This document shows positions 16,789 to 25,542 of a DNA stretch of 64,000 bases, piece after piece. A program made the position numbers and the translations under genes. Each line of letters opens with the position of its first letter. Position 1 is the first letter of the stretch. The notes under the pieces were generated by a model. The model worked only from the letters and a program-made list of their open reading frames with translations, did no database searches and was not told where the DNA came from. The stretch comes from Janthinobacterium sp. 17J80-10 (GTDB lineage Bacteria > Pseudomonadota > Gammaproteobacteria > Burkholderiales > Burkholderiaceae_D): assembly GCF_004114795.1 (NCBI RefSeq), contig NZ_CP035311.1:310001-374000 (forward strand), in the 5' to 3' direction.

Positions 16789-19334
16789 TGAAGACGATCG
16801 GGCGGCAAACGCAGGTCACGCTCCTGGCTGCCGTCAATCCCGATTATTTCCTCAACAGCTACAGCCGCAAGCTTTCGGCAAATCAGGGCCTGGTGGAAGT
16901 AATGCGCTATGACGGCACCATGCTGATGGCGACCCAGGACGCAATCGTGCCGGGGATGCGGCATATCGAGTCGCAGGTGCCCGACAACCTGTCCGAGACG
17001 GAGTCCGGCAGCTACGACCAGGCCACCGGCGAGTACGGTGTACCGATGCTGACGGCGTTTCGTGCGTCACGCCTGTTTCCGCTGCTGGTGGTGGTGCACC
17101 TCGACCGTGACCGCGTGTTGCTGAAATGGGAGCGGGAAACCCGCCTGATCCTGTTGATCGTGTTGCCGGCGCTGCTGGCGTTGATCATTCTGGCCGTCAT
17201 CTTGCAGGTACGGCGCCGGCAAGCCAGCCTGCAGCGCGCCCAGGCGCGGCGGGCTTTGCAGGAAAGCGAGGAGCGCTGGAGCTTTGCGCTGGAGGGGTCC
17301 GGTGACGGGGTATGGGATTGGAACCTGGTGGATGACAGGGTCTTCTTTTCGCCGCGCTGGAAGCAAATGTTTGGCTATGCCGAACACGAGATCGGCGACG
17401 CGCACAGCGAATGGGTCGGGCTGGTGCATCCGGAAGACCTGCCGCGCGTGCAAGCCGAGCAACAAGCCTGTATGGCGGGGCGATCCCAGCATTACACCAG
17501 CGAATACCGGATGCGCTGCAGAGATGGAAGCTGGAAATGGATCCTGACACGCGGCATGGTGGCCTCACGCGACGCCAACGGCATGCCGCTGCGCATGGTC
17601 GGCACCCACACCGACCAGACCGAGCGCAAGCTGGCCGAGGAAAGAATGCAGCTGGCAGCCTCTGTATATGAAGCCGCCGCAGAAGCGATTGTGGTCACCG
17701 ATGCAGGCAACCGCATCATCTCCATCAATCCGGCGTTCACCGAAATGACCGGCTACTCCGCGCAAGAAGCCATCGGCCAGACACCAAAAATGCTGAGTTC
17801 CGGCCGCAATGATCCTGCGTTGTACCAGGAAATGTGGCGCTCGCTGCGTGAGACCGGGCAATGGAAGGGCGAAATCTGGAACCGCCGCAAGAATGGCGAA
17901 ATTTATGCCGAATGGCTTTCGATCAATACCCTGCTCGATGCACAGGGCCAGGTGTTTCGCCATGTCGCGATGTTTTCCGATATCACAGGGCGGAAAAATG
18001 CCGAAGAACTGATCTGGAAACAGGCCAGTTACGATGTATTGACGGGCTTGCCCAATCGCCGCCTGCTGTTCGACCGGCTGACGCAGGAAATGAAGCGGAG
18101 CAAGCGCGCCGGCCACAGGCTGGCCTTGTTTTTCATCGATCTAGATCACTTCAAGGAAGTCAACGATACCCTCGGTCATGATTGCGGCGACCAGCTGCTG
18201 ATCGAGGCGGCGCACCGCATCAGCAGCTGCGTGCGCGCATCCGACACCGTTGCACGCTTGGGCGGCGATGAATTCGCCGTGGTGCTGCCGAATCTGGACG
18301 ACCCGTCGCGCGCGGAACAGATCGCCGCCGCAATCATCAAGACACTGGCAACGCCATTCTCATTGAATGGGCATGACGCCTATGTCACAGCCAGTATCGG
18401 CATCAGCCTGTGTCCGGACGATGGACAGGATATCGAGTCGCTGATGAAATATGCGGACCAGGCGATGTACGTTTCAAAAAATAATGGCCGCAGCTGCTTC
18501 AATTTTTTTACCGCAGCCATGCAGCGCCATGCCCAGCAACGCCAGCAAATGATCCGCGACTTGCATGGGGCGCTGGCCGCCGGCCAGTTCGAAGTGTATT
18601 TTCAGCCGATTGCCGAACTGGCCGACGGCACCGTTACCAAGGCTGAGGCGCTGCTGCGCTGGCGCCATCCGCAACTGGGCATGATCAATCCGGCGCAATT
18701 CATTCCGCTGGCGGAAGAAACCGGCCTGATCTGCGAGATCGGCGACTGGGTATTCTACGAAGCGGCGAGCATGGCCAAGCGCTGGCAAACCAAGCGGGAG
18801 GCCGCCGGCAGCCGAGCCAAGCCAATCCAGATCAGCGTCAACAAGTCGCCGCGCCAGTTCTATACTGGTGCCACCCAGGAAAGCTGGCTCAAGCATTTGC
18901 AGCAACTGGGGCTGCCGGCCAACTGTATCGTGATCGAGATCACCGAGGGCTTGTTGATGGAAGACCGTAGCAGTGTCGTCAGCAAGCTCCTGCAATTGCG
19001 CAACAGCGGCATCCGCGTGGCGCTCGACGATTTCGGTACGGGGTATTCCTCTATGTCCTATTTGCGCAAATTCGATATTGATTTTCTCAAGATCGATCAA
19101 TCTTTCATCGGCGACATTGCGGAAAATCCCAATGACCAGGTGATTGCCGAAGCAATGATTGCCATGGCTCACAAGCTTGGCATGCAAGTCATTGCCGAAG
19201 GTGTCGAAACCGAGCAGCAGCGCCGCCTGCTGGTGGCCGCTGGGTGCGACTATGGCCAGGGCTACCTGTTTTCAAAGCCGTTGCCCGCAGAGGAATTTCT
19301 GGCCAGTTTCCAACCAGCAGAACAGCTGGCTTGA
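16683..19334 (+). CDS. PAS-PAS-GGDEF-EAL cyclic-di-GMP enzyme (5' end frameshifted)
   Basis: 883 codons from the first ATG in this frame, but that ATG lies inside the sensor domain and lacks a ribosome site, so the true start is probably at 16267 in the other frame. Order: second half of the periplasmic sensor (about 1-140), TM2 (about 150-175), PAS (SFALEGSGDGVWDWN), PAS (AAEAIVVTDAGNRI), GGDEF domain with intact GGDEF and an RASD inhibitory-site motif upstream, then an EAL domain with EALLRW, DDFGTGYSS and IAEGVETEQQ. Both diguanylate cyclase and phosphodiesterase halves look active. It would respond to a periplasmic signal, perhaps through the binding protein encoded just upstream. Confidence 0.85.
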   Translation: MLRIGRPWIGRDFGDGHPMDVANAQAFDGLSFIPVMKTIGRQTQVTLLAAVNPDYFLNSYSRKLSANQGLVEVMRYDGTMLMATQDAIVPGMRHIESQVPDNLSETESGSYDQATGEYGVPMLTAFRASRLFPLLVVVHLDRDRVLLKWERETRLILLIVLPALLALIILAVILQVRRRQASLQRAQARRALQESEERWSFALEGSGDGVWDWNLVDDRVFFSPRWKQMFGYAEHEIGDAHSEWVGLVHPEDLPRVQAEQQACMAGRSQHYTSEYRMRCRDGSWKWILTRGMVASRDANGMPLRMVGTHTDQTERKLAEERMQLAASVYEAAAEAIVVTDAGNRIISINPAFTEMTGYSAQEAIGQTPKMLSSGRNDPALYQEMWRSLRETGQWKGEIWNRRKNGEIYAEWLSINTLLDAQGQVFRHVAMFSDITGRKNAEELIWKQASYDVLTGLPNRRLLFDRLTQEMKRSKRAGHRLALFFIDLDHFKEVNDTLGHDCGDQLLIEAAHRISSCVRASDTVARLGGDEFAVVLPNLDDPSRAEQIAAAIIKTLATPFSLNGHDAYVTASIGISLCPDDGQDIESLMKYADQAMYVSKNNGRSCFNFFTAAMQRHAQQRQQMIRDLHGALAAGQFEVYFQPIAELADGTVTKAEALLRWRHPQLGMINPAQFIPLAEETGLICEIGDWVFYEAASMAKRWQTKREAAGSRAKPIQISVNKSPRQFYTGATQESWLKHLQQLGLPANCIVIEITEGLLMEDRSSVVSKLLQLRNSGIRVALDDFGTGYSSMSYLRKFDIDFLKIDQSFIGDIAENPNDQVIAEAMIAMAHKLGMQVIAEGVETEQQRRLLVAAGCDYGQGYLFSKPLPAEEFLASFQPAEQLA

Positions 19335-19451
19335 TATTGGCGAAACTATAGGTCGCTATCCTGAGGCAAGGGCGCAGGATGTGCCCTCTCTTGCATGCTT
19401 CTTGCAGGCGGCCTGGCGATGGAGGTATCCAAATTGCGCAAGGAGAAGACC

Positions 19452-20618
19452 ATGGCCCTTTTCCCGTTTTTTGTGAGCGGCAGCACATGGCTCGTCAGGC
19501 GCTGTCGCGAATTGCTGTGCTTGCTATGCATGGCAGCGCCGGCTGCTGGCCAGACCGGCGCTGCCGGCAATCCGGCGGTCGAGGTCCTGGCGCGCGGGCT
19601 GGAGCATCCATGGGCGCTGGCATTCATCGACCAGGGGCGCATGCTGGTGACGGAACGCCCCGGACGCTTGCGGCTGGTGCAGCCGGGCAGTACGCTGGGC
19701 GCGCCGATCGAGGGCGTGCCGGAGGTCGACGCCGGCGGCCAGGGGGGCTTGCACGATGTGCTCGCGGACAGTAATTTTGCCGCCAACCGAACAATTTACC
19801 TGTGTTACGCCGAAGCAGGGCCGGGCGGCAATTCGACCGCGCTGGCTTCGGCACGGCTGTCCACGGATAGCCGTCGTCTCGAACAAGTGAAGGTATTGTT
19901 CAGCCAGCGACCCAAGGTCCACAGCAGTGCACATTTCGGTTGCCGTATCGTCGAATCCCCCGATGGCACCTTGTTTCTGACGCTGGGCGACCGTTTCAGC
20001 CGCAGGGAAGATGCCCAGACGCTGGACAATCATCACGGCAAGATCGTGCGCGTCCGGAAGGATGGCAGCATCCCGCCGGATAACCCGTTTGCCGGCGCTG
20101 GCAAGCGCGCCGGCGCCCTGCCCGAGATCTGGAGCTATGGCCACCGCAATAGCCAGGGGGCGACCCTCGGTGCCGATGGCAAGCTGTGGATGACTGAGCA
20201 CGGTCCACAGGGCGGCGATGAAATCAACCGCGCCGAGTCGGGCAAAAATTATGGCTGGCCAGTGATTACCTTCGGCGAGAATTATGGCGGCGGAAAAATC
20301 GGCGCCGGCCTTACTGCAAAGGCTGGCATGGAGCCGCCGCTGCATTACTGGACGCCGTCAATCGCCCCTTCGGGCATGGCCTTCTTGCGCAGTGCGCGCT
20401 ATGGCAAGCAATGGCAGGGCAGCTTGCTGGTCGGTTCCCTCAAGTTCAGGTACCTGGCACGTCTGGAACTGCGCGATGACAAGGTAGTGCGCGAACAGAA
20501 ATTGTTGTCCGAGCTCGAACAGCGTATTCGCGATGTGCGCGAGGGTCCGGATGGCTTGTTATACGTCTTGACGGATGAAAGCCGCGGACAATTGCTGCGT
20601 TTGCAGCCGCAGCATTGA
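19452..20618 (+). CDS. PQQ-dependent aldose sugar dehydrogenase (YliI-like)
   Basis: 388 residues from the ATG at 19452, which has AAGGAG upstream; a start at 19395 is less likely. A signal peptide is followed by a six-bladed beta-propeller of the soluble glucose/aldose dehydrogenase type: LEHPWALAFIDQGRMLVTE, VHSSAHFGCRI with the probable catalytic His, WSYGHRNSQG and TEHGPQGGDEINR with PQQ/calcium contacts, ending GPDGLLYVLTDE. It oxidises aldose sugars in the periplasm. No PQQ-synthesis genes are in the window, so the cofactor must be made elsewhere or taken up. Confidence 0.87.
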   Translation: MALFPFFVSGSTWLVRRCRELLCLLCMAAPAAGQTGAAGNPAVEVLARGLEHPWALAFIDQGRMLVTERPGRLRLVQPGSTLGAPIEGVPEVDAGGQGGLHDVLADSNFAANRTIYLCYAEAGPGGNSTALASARLSTDSRRLEQVKVLFSQRPKVHSSAHFGCRIVESPDGTLFLTLGDRFSRREDAQTLDNHHGKIVRVRKDGSIPPDNPFAGAGKRAGALPEIWSYGHRNSQGATLGADGKLWMTEHGPQGGDEINRAESGKNYGWPVITFGENYGGGKIGAGLTAKAGMEPPLHYWTPSIAPSGMAFLRSARYGKQWQGSLLVGSLKFRYLARLELRDDKVVREQKLLSELEQRIRDVREGPDGLLYVLTDESRGQLLRLQPQH

Positions 20619-21097
20619 CCGGATCTGTAAATACGTCAGCAATCCTTGCTGTGCGGTATCGAAACAGGCGTAAAAAAATTGCTTTGCAGCATTTTGCGTT
20701 CAAATCGCTACAAATTTCATAAAATTAATTTGCCAACGAACGTCACTGTTAAGCCATTGGCAATTGGCGTTACGTCATTGAATCTCCTACAAAACCGGGC
20801 AGCCGCTAAAGCAAATGCCGGTTTTCCAAATACCCCCCAAAGCCCCATGCCTTATGCCCTCGCAGTGTTTTAGCAGCGTGTGATGATGGCCGGAAAGATT
20901 TTTTTCCCGCATCTTGGGCTGATGCCGAGGGTAGGAATTTCCTTAATCCCCATTGGCTTTGCTTACCCAGTGTTTCAGCGAGCGCCTGATTTCCGTTAAG
21001 TCAGGAAATTTTCATAATCCAATACATCGATTGCTGCGATGCAAAGAACAGCAAGGAGCTCTGCCTCGCTTTTAACTCTAACAACTGGGAAATCATC
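20619..21097. other. Long intergenic region upstream of the FNR-like regulator
   Basis: 479 bp with no supported gene; a 75-codon ORF at 20646-20873 has neither ribosome site nor family pattern. An imperfect inverted repeat AAAACCGG / CCGGTTTT at about 20792-20825 encloses a 19-nt loop but lacks a T tract. I found no TTGAT-N4-ATCAA FNR box. GGAGC at 21055-21059 lies nearly 40 bases before the ATG. Confidence 0.4.
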
Positions 21098-21976
21098 ATG
21101 CTGAACACGCCAATCTCCGACATCAGGTCCACTTCCACCAGCGTGCGCAATGTCAGCACTGCGGCGCAACGTCAAGGCAAGCTGTGGTCCAATCTGAACG
21201 AGGTATGCGACCTGTTGCGCATTCCCTCAGCGCTTGGCGGCTTCCACGATGAATTCCAGTTCCAGCACATGCAATTCAAGTCTGGCCAGCGCGTACATAC
21301 CATCGGCCAGCCGTTCGACATGCTGTATATCGTTTATTCCGGCTTCCTCAAATCGGTCATTATCGATGAATCCGGCAACGAGCAGGTGCTTGGCTTCCCG
21401 ATGAAGGGCGACCTGTTTGGCATCGACGGCATCCATGGCAAGCATTACTCGACCGAGGCCGTGGCCTTGTCGAACTGCGAAATCATCCTGGTGCCCTTCA
21501 AGGCATTCCTGACCATTGGGCGCGCCAACGCCGAACTCGAAGCCGCCATCTATGGCGTCATGAGCCGCGAACTGGTGCGCGAGCAGAGCCTGATCGGCAC
21601 GCTCGGTTCGCTCTCCGCCGAAGCCCGCGTGGCGCGCTTCCTGGTGTCGCTGTCGGAGCGGTTCGCCGACATGGGTTATTCGGGCAAGCAGTTCAACCTG
21701 CGCATGACGCGCCAGGAGATCGGCAATTACCTTGGCCTGACCCTGGAAACCGTCAGCCGCACCTTCTCGGCTTTTAATGCCATCGGCCTGATTTCCGTCG
21801 ACCAGCGCGCCATTGTGCTGCATGATGTCCAGGCGCTGCGCACGCTGCGTCGCCTGCCACCTTCGCATGCCCGGGCCAAGGCCGAAGCCGCCAAGGCGCT
21901 GAAAGCGGCCAATGCCGCCGCCAGCAACACGGCTGCCAGCAGCGCAACTGCCAGCAGCGCCGAGCAAGCCATCTGA
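21098..21976 (+). CDS. Crp/Fnr-family regulator, FNR-like without the Fe-S cysteine cluster
   Basis: 292 residues. The cyclic-nucleotide-like sensor domain (about 50-160: KSGQRVHTIGQPFDMLYIVYSG, GFPMKGDLFGIDGI) and HTH (about 210-235: MTRQEIGNYLGLTLETVSR) follow E. coli FNR closely, including the DNA-contact pattern E-x-x-S-R for TTGAT-N4-ATCAA sites. However, only two cysteines exist (Cys37 and Cys127), and the N-terminal trio that holds the 4Fe-4S cluster is missing. The protein probably binds FNR-type sites without direct oxygen sensing by the classical cluster. An Ala/Ser-rich C-terminal tail of about 40 residues is extra. Confidence 0.85.
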   Translation: MLNTPISDIRSTSTSVRNVSTAAQRQGKLWSNLNEVCDLLRIPSALGGFHDEFQFQHMQFKSGQRVHTIGQPFDMLYIVYSGFLKSVIIDESGNEQVLGFPMKGDLFGIDGIHGKHYSTEAVALSNCEIILVPFKAFLTIGRANAELEAAIYGVMSRELVREQSLIGTLGSLSAEARVARFLVSLSERFADMGYSGKQFNLRMTRQEIGNYLGLTLETVSRTFSAFNAIGLISVDQRAIVLHDVQALRTLRRLPPSHARAKAEAAKALKAANAAASNTAASSATASSAEQAI

Positions 21977-22002
21977 TCGGGGCTGCAGTTACCGGGGGGC
22001 CG

Positions 22003-22950
22003 CTAGCCGGCTCCGGTCAGCCACAGCAGTGCACTAATGGTAAAAAATGACATGACTGTCGTGACTACCAGGGCAGCAGCGCAGATGCCTTCCTTGCCAT
22101 ATTTCTGGGCAAGGATCGGATAGATGCTCAGCATGGGCATGCCGGCATTGAGGATGGCTGCCGTTCTGAGTACCTGGTTGTCAAAGGGCAGCAGCAGGAA
22201 AATCGAGAATACGGCCAGCGGATGCAAAATCAGTTTGCCGGCAACGATCATGCCGATGTCGCCTGTCATGCCTTTCAGGCTGAGGCCGGCCAGCGTGCCG
22301 CCAATGCAGAACAGCGCAACCGGCGCCGATGCGCTGGAAAGCATGTCGATGGCTCGGGCAAACGCCACCGGCAGGGCCAGTCCGCTGGCGGAAAACGCCA
22401 CGCCGCCGATGATGGCAATGATCATCGGGTTTTTCAGCAGGCGCTTGAGAATGCCGCCCATGACCGTGGTCCAGTGGCCTTGACCGTTTTCGCCGATCTC
22501 GGCCAGCGTAAACAAAAGCGGCAGCATGATCATGGTTTCGACCGCGGCATACAGCGCCAGCATGGCGCCGGCTTCCTTGCCGATCAGTTGCTGCGCCACC
22601 GGAAACCCCATGAAGGCGCTGTTCGACAGCGACATCCCCATGGCGACGATGGCGCCTGAGCGCAAGCTGCGTTTTTGAACCACGCAGGTAAGCGCCAGGG
22701 CGATTGCGGCGGCTGCAAGCGAACCAAGCGTGTAGACCAGCATGAGTTCAATATTCACCATCTCGGCCAGCGCGCGTTGCGACATCGCTTTGAACAACAG
22801 CGCGGGCAAGGCGAAATTGATGACAAAATATCCCAATCCGCGCATGTCGCTGCGGGCCAGCATCTCTTTATGCACGGCGGCAAAGCCAAGGGCAATCAGC
22901 AGAAATATCGGGGCGGTAATACCGAGAATGGTCAGCAAGACAAATCCCAT
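22003..22950 (-). CDS. AEC-family (auxin efflux carrier) transporter
   Basis: 315 residues with about ten hydrophobic segments in two five-helix halves. The N-terminal GFVLLTILGITAPIFLLIALGF, the NFALPALLFKAMSQ segment with its helix-breaking Pro, and the second-half LPVAFARAIDMLSSASAPVALFCIGGTLAG match the AEC/Mem_trans family. Members export or exchange malate, malonate or other organic anions, and the substrate here is not predictable. It converges on the FNR-like gene with a 26-bp gap and no clear terminator. Confidence 0.85.
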   Translation of the reverse strand: MGFVLLTILGITAPIFLLIALGFAAVHKEMLARSDMRGLGYFVINFALPALLFKAMSQRALAEMVNIELMLVYTLGSLAAAAIALALTCVVQKRSLRSGAIVAMGMSLSNSAFMGFPVAQQLIGKEAGAMLALYAAVETMIMLPLLFTLAEIGENGQGHWTTVMGGILKRLLKNPMIIAIIGGVAFSASGLALPVAFARAIDMLSSASAPVALFCIGGTLAGLSLKGMTGDIGMIVAGKLILHPLAVFSIFLLLPFDNQVLRTAAILNAGMPMLSIYPILAQKYGKEGICAAALVVTTVMSFFTISALLWLTGAG

Positions 22951-23137
22951 GAATGGGGGGAAGGCATCATTCGGACTTGGCTTGGTGGCGAGCGCGTGGC
23001 ATGAATGGGGATGGTTCGGAGCGAATCAGATTATAAAAGAGTTTTGAATCCGTAACTTTGCGCGCTGCCCGCAATGGCCGGGATTTTTCTGGCACACTGT
23101 ACTTGCCGTCGCTATGCCATCACGCAAGGGGATCCTC

Positions 23138-25537
23138 ATGCCAAAAGCTTTCAAGATCATTGCCCTCGTCCTTGCCGCATTGCTGGCCCTGGCGGCGATC
23201 GCCGCCGCGATCTTTGCCGCCACCTTCAATCCGAACGATTACAAGCCGCAACTGATCCGCCTGGTGGCGGAGAAAAAACAGCGCGCGCTGGCAATCCCGG
23301 GCGAGATCAAGCTGAGTTTTTTTCCGAAACTCGGCGTGCAGCTGGGCCAGGTCAGCCTGTCCGAGCACCAAGGCAGCGCCGAATTTGCCTCCTTCAAACA
23401 AGCCCGCGTCTCACTGGCGCTGATCCCCCTGTTGCGCCGCCAGCTGGTGGTCGATCAGATCAGCCTCGATGGCTTGCAGGCCCGCCTGCGGCGCAATGCC
23501 GATGGCAGCACCAATTTCGACGACTTGCTGGCGCAGGAGCCGGAAAAGCCGGAACCGCCAGCAAAAGAGCAGCCGACGGCAGAAGCCTTCCGTTTCGATA
23601 TTTCCGGCGTCGAGATCACTAATGCCCTTGTAAGCTTTGACGACTTGCAGGCAAAGCGCAATGTGGCGCTGGCCGAACTCGATCTTAAAACCGGCAAGAT
23701 CGCCAATGCCACACCCAGCCAGATGACGCTCTCGGCCAATGTGAAAAGCAATGCGCCGGCCGTCGACGCGCGGGTGGCCATCAAGAGCGGCTTTACCATC
23801 GACCTGGGGCAAAAGCATTACATCCTGCGGGGGGCAAACGCCGAGATCAAGGGCAAGCTGCTGGAATTCACCGATGCCTTGTTGCGCTTTTCCGGAGATG
23901 CCGACCTGCAGCCGGGGGCAAAGCGCTTTGCACTGGATGGCGTAAAGCTCGCCGCCAGTGGCAAGCGTGCGGCGCAAGCGCTGGAAATGCGCCTGGAAAT
24001 GCCGAAGCTTGCGCTCACAGACAAAGCGGCGAGTGGCGGCAAGCTGAGCGGCGAGGCGAAGCTGGCCGAAGGCCCGCGCAACATCCGCGCCACCTTCAGC
24101 GCACCGTCGTTCGAGGGTTCGCCGCAGGCGTTCCGGCTGCCCGCAGTGGTGCTGGATGTGGCCATCAAGGAAGGCAAGCTGGATGCCACCGCCAAGCTGG
24201 CCGGCAGCGTCAGCGGCGACATCGACAAGCTGCTGTTCCAGTCGCCGCAACTGAAGCTGGCGCTGGCCGGCAAGCAGGGCGACACGGCCATCGACGGTAA
24301 CCTCACCACGCCATTCAACGCCAACCTGAAGACCAAGCGCATCGACTTGCCATCGATTGTCGCCGCCTTCGTCCTGCCGAACCCGGGCGGCGGCAGCCTC
24401 AAGCTGAATGCTGCCGGCAATGCCAGCGTCGACCTGGCCAAGTCCAGCCTCTCCACGGCTCTGAAGGGCAAGCTCGATGAAAGCAGTTTTGACGCGAAAT
24501 TCGGCATGGCGCCGTTTTCTCCGGCGGCATATACCTTCGATGTCGATATCGACCGCATCAATGCCGATCGTTACCTGGGCAAGGGGGCCGCGCCTGCTGC
24601 AGCGGCAAAACCGGCTGGCAAGCCAGTTGGGCCGGCCGCTGGGGCGGCGGCGGCCCAGGGCATCGACCTGTCACCCCTGCGCGAGTTACGCGCGCGCGGC
24701 ACGCTCAAAGTCGGCGCCCTGACCCTCCACAATATCAAGGCCGCGAAGCTGCGCGCCACCCTGCATGCCGGCGACGGCAAAATCGAGATCAGTCCCCTGG
24801 CGGCCAACCTGTACGGCGGCAGCGCCAGCGGCTCGGTATCGGCCACTGCCAGCAAGGCGCCGCGCTTTGCCTTGAAGCAGAGCCTGACCGGCATCGATGT
24901 CGGCCCCTTGCTCAAGGATGCGATCGACAAGCAGCCCATCGATGGGCGCGGCAATGTCACGCTGGATGTCACCAGCGCCGGCGGCGGCTTTGACCAGATC
25001 AAGAAGAGCGTCAACGGCAGCGCGCGGCTGGAATTGCGCGAAGGCGCCGTGCATGGCATCAACGTGGCGCAATCGATCCGCAAGGCCAAGGCGAAAATCG
25101 GCGAATTGCGCGGCCAGCAGGCGAACGAAACCGGCACCGGTTCGGTGGCGGAAAAAACTGACTTCAGCGAATTGACCGGCAGCTTCCGCATCACCAATGG
25201 CGTGGCCCGCAACGATGACCTGAACCTGAAGTCGCCGCTGATCCGCTTGGGCGGCGCCGGTGACATCGACCTCGGGGCGGAGCGGCTGGATTACCTCGCC
25301 AAGGTCACGGTGGTGTCCACCCTGCAGGGCCAGGGCGGGCCGGAATTGCAGGCCCTGAAAGGCTTGACCATCCCGGTACGGCTGTCCGGGCCGTTTACCG
25401 CCATCGGCTGGCGCATCGATTTTGCCGGGCTGGCCAAGGAAGCGGCGAAGGAAAAGATCGAGGAGAAAAAGACCGAGATCAAGGAAAAGGCGCGTGAGAA
25501 ACTGCAGGACAAACTGAAAGGCCTGTTCGGAAAATAG
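23138..25537 (+). CDS. AsmA-family envelope protein
   Basis: 799 residues from 23138, with AGGGGA upstream; an ATG eight codons earlier is in frame but poorly placed. One N-terminal transmembrane segment (about 5-28) is followed by the AsmA signature FNPNDYKPQLIRLV, long beta-strand-rich repeats in the periplasm with an Ala/Pro linker (about 490-510), the conserved C-terminal AsmA_2 region (GRGNVTLDVTSAGGGFDQIKK, VHGINVAQSIRKAK) and a charged helical tail (EEKKTEIKEKAREKL). AsmA proteins form long grooves thought to move phospholipids between membranes. Single gene, ending 5 bp from the convergent flavoprotein gene. Confidence 0.88.
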   Translation: MPKAFKIIALVLAALLALAAIAAAIFAATFNPNDYKPQLIRLVAEKKQRALAIPGEIKLSFFPKLGVQLGQVSLSEHQGSAEFASFKQARVSLALIPLLRRQLVVDQISLDGLQARLRRNADGSTNFDDLLAQEPEKPEPPAKEQPTAEAFRFDISGVEITNALVSFDDLQAKRNVALAELDLKTGKIANATPSQMTLSANVKSNAPAVDARVAIKSGFTIDLGQKHYILRGANAEIKGKLLEFTDALLRFSGDADLQPGAKRFALDGVKLAASGKRAAQALEMRLEMPKLALTDKAASGGKLSGEAKLAEGPRNIRATFSAPSFEGSPQAFRLPAVVLDVAIKEGKLDATAKLAGSVSGDIDKLLFQSPQLKLALAGKQGDTAIDGNLTTPFNANLKTKRIDLPSIVAAFVLPNPGGGSLKLNAAGNASVDLAKSSLSTALKGKLDESSFDAKFGMAPFSPAAYTFDVDIDRINADRYLGKGAAPAAAAKPAGKPVGPAAGAAAAQGIDLSPLRELRARGTLKVGALTLHNIKAAKLRATLHAGDGKIEISPLAANLYGGSASGSVSATASKAPRFALKQSLTGIDVGPLLKDAIDKQPIDGRGNVTLDVTSAGGGFDQIKKSVNGSARLELREGAVHGINVAQSIRKAKAKIGELRGQQANETGTGSVAEKTDFSELTGSFRITNGVARNDDLNLKSPLIRLGGAGDIDLGAERLDYLAKVTVVSTLQGQGGPELQALKGLTIPVRLSGPFTAIGWRIDFAGLAKEAAKEKIEEKKTEIKEKAREKLQDKLKGLFGK

Positions 25538-25542
25538 CGGCT

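Noticed and set aside
20646-20873. 75-codon ORF in the gap before the FNR-like gene
   Set aside because: No ribosome site, no hydrophobic or conserved pattern, and it ends inside simple intergenic sequence.
20619-21097. FNR box upstream of the FNR-like gene
   Set aside because: No TTGAT-N4-ATCAA or close variant was found by eye in this gap.
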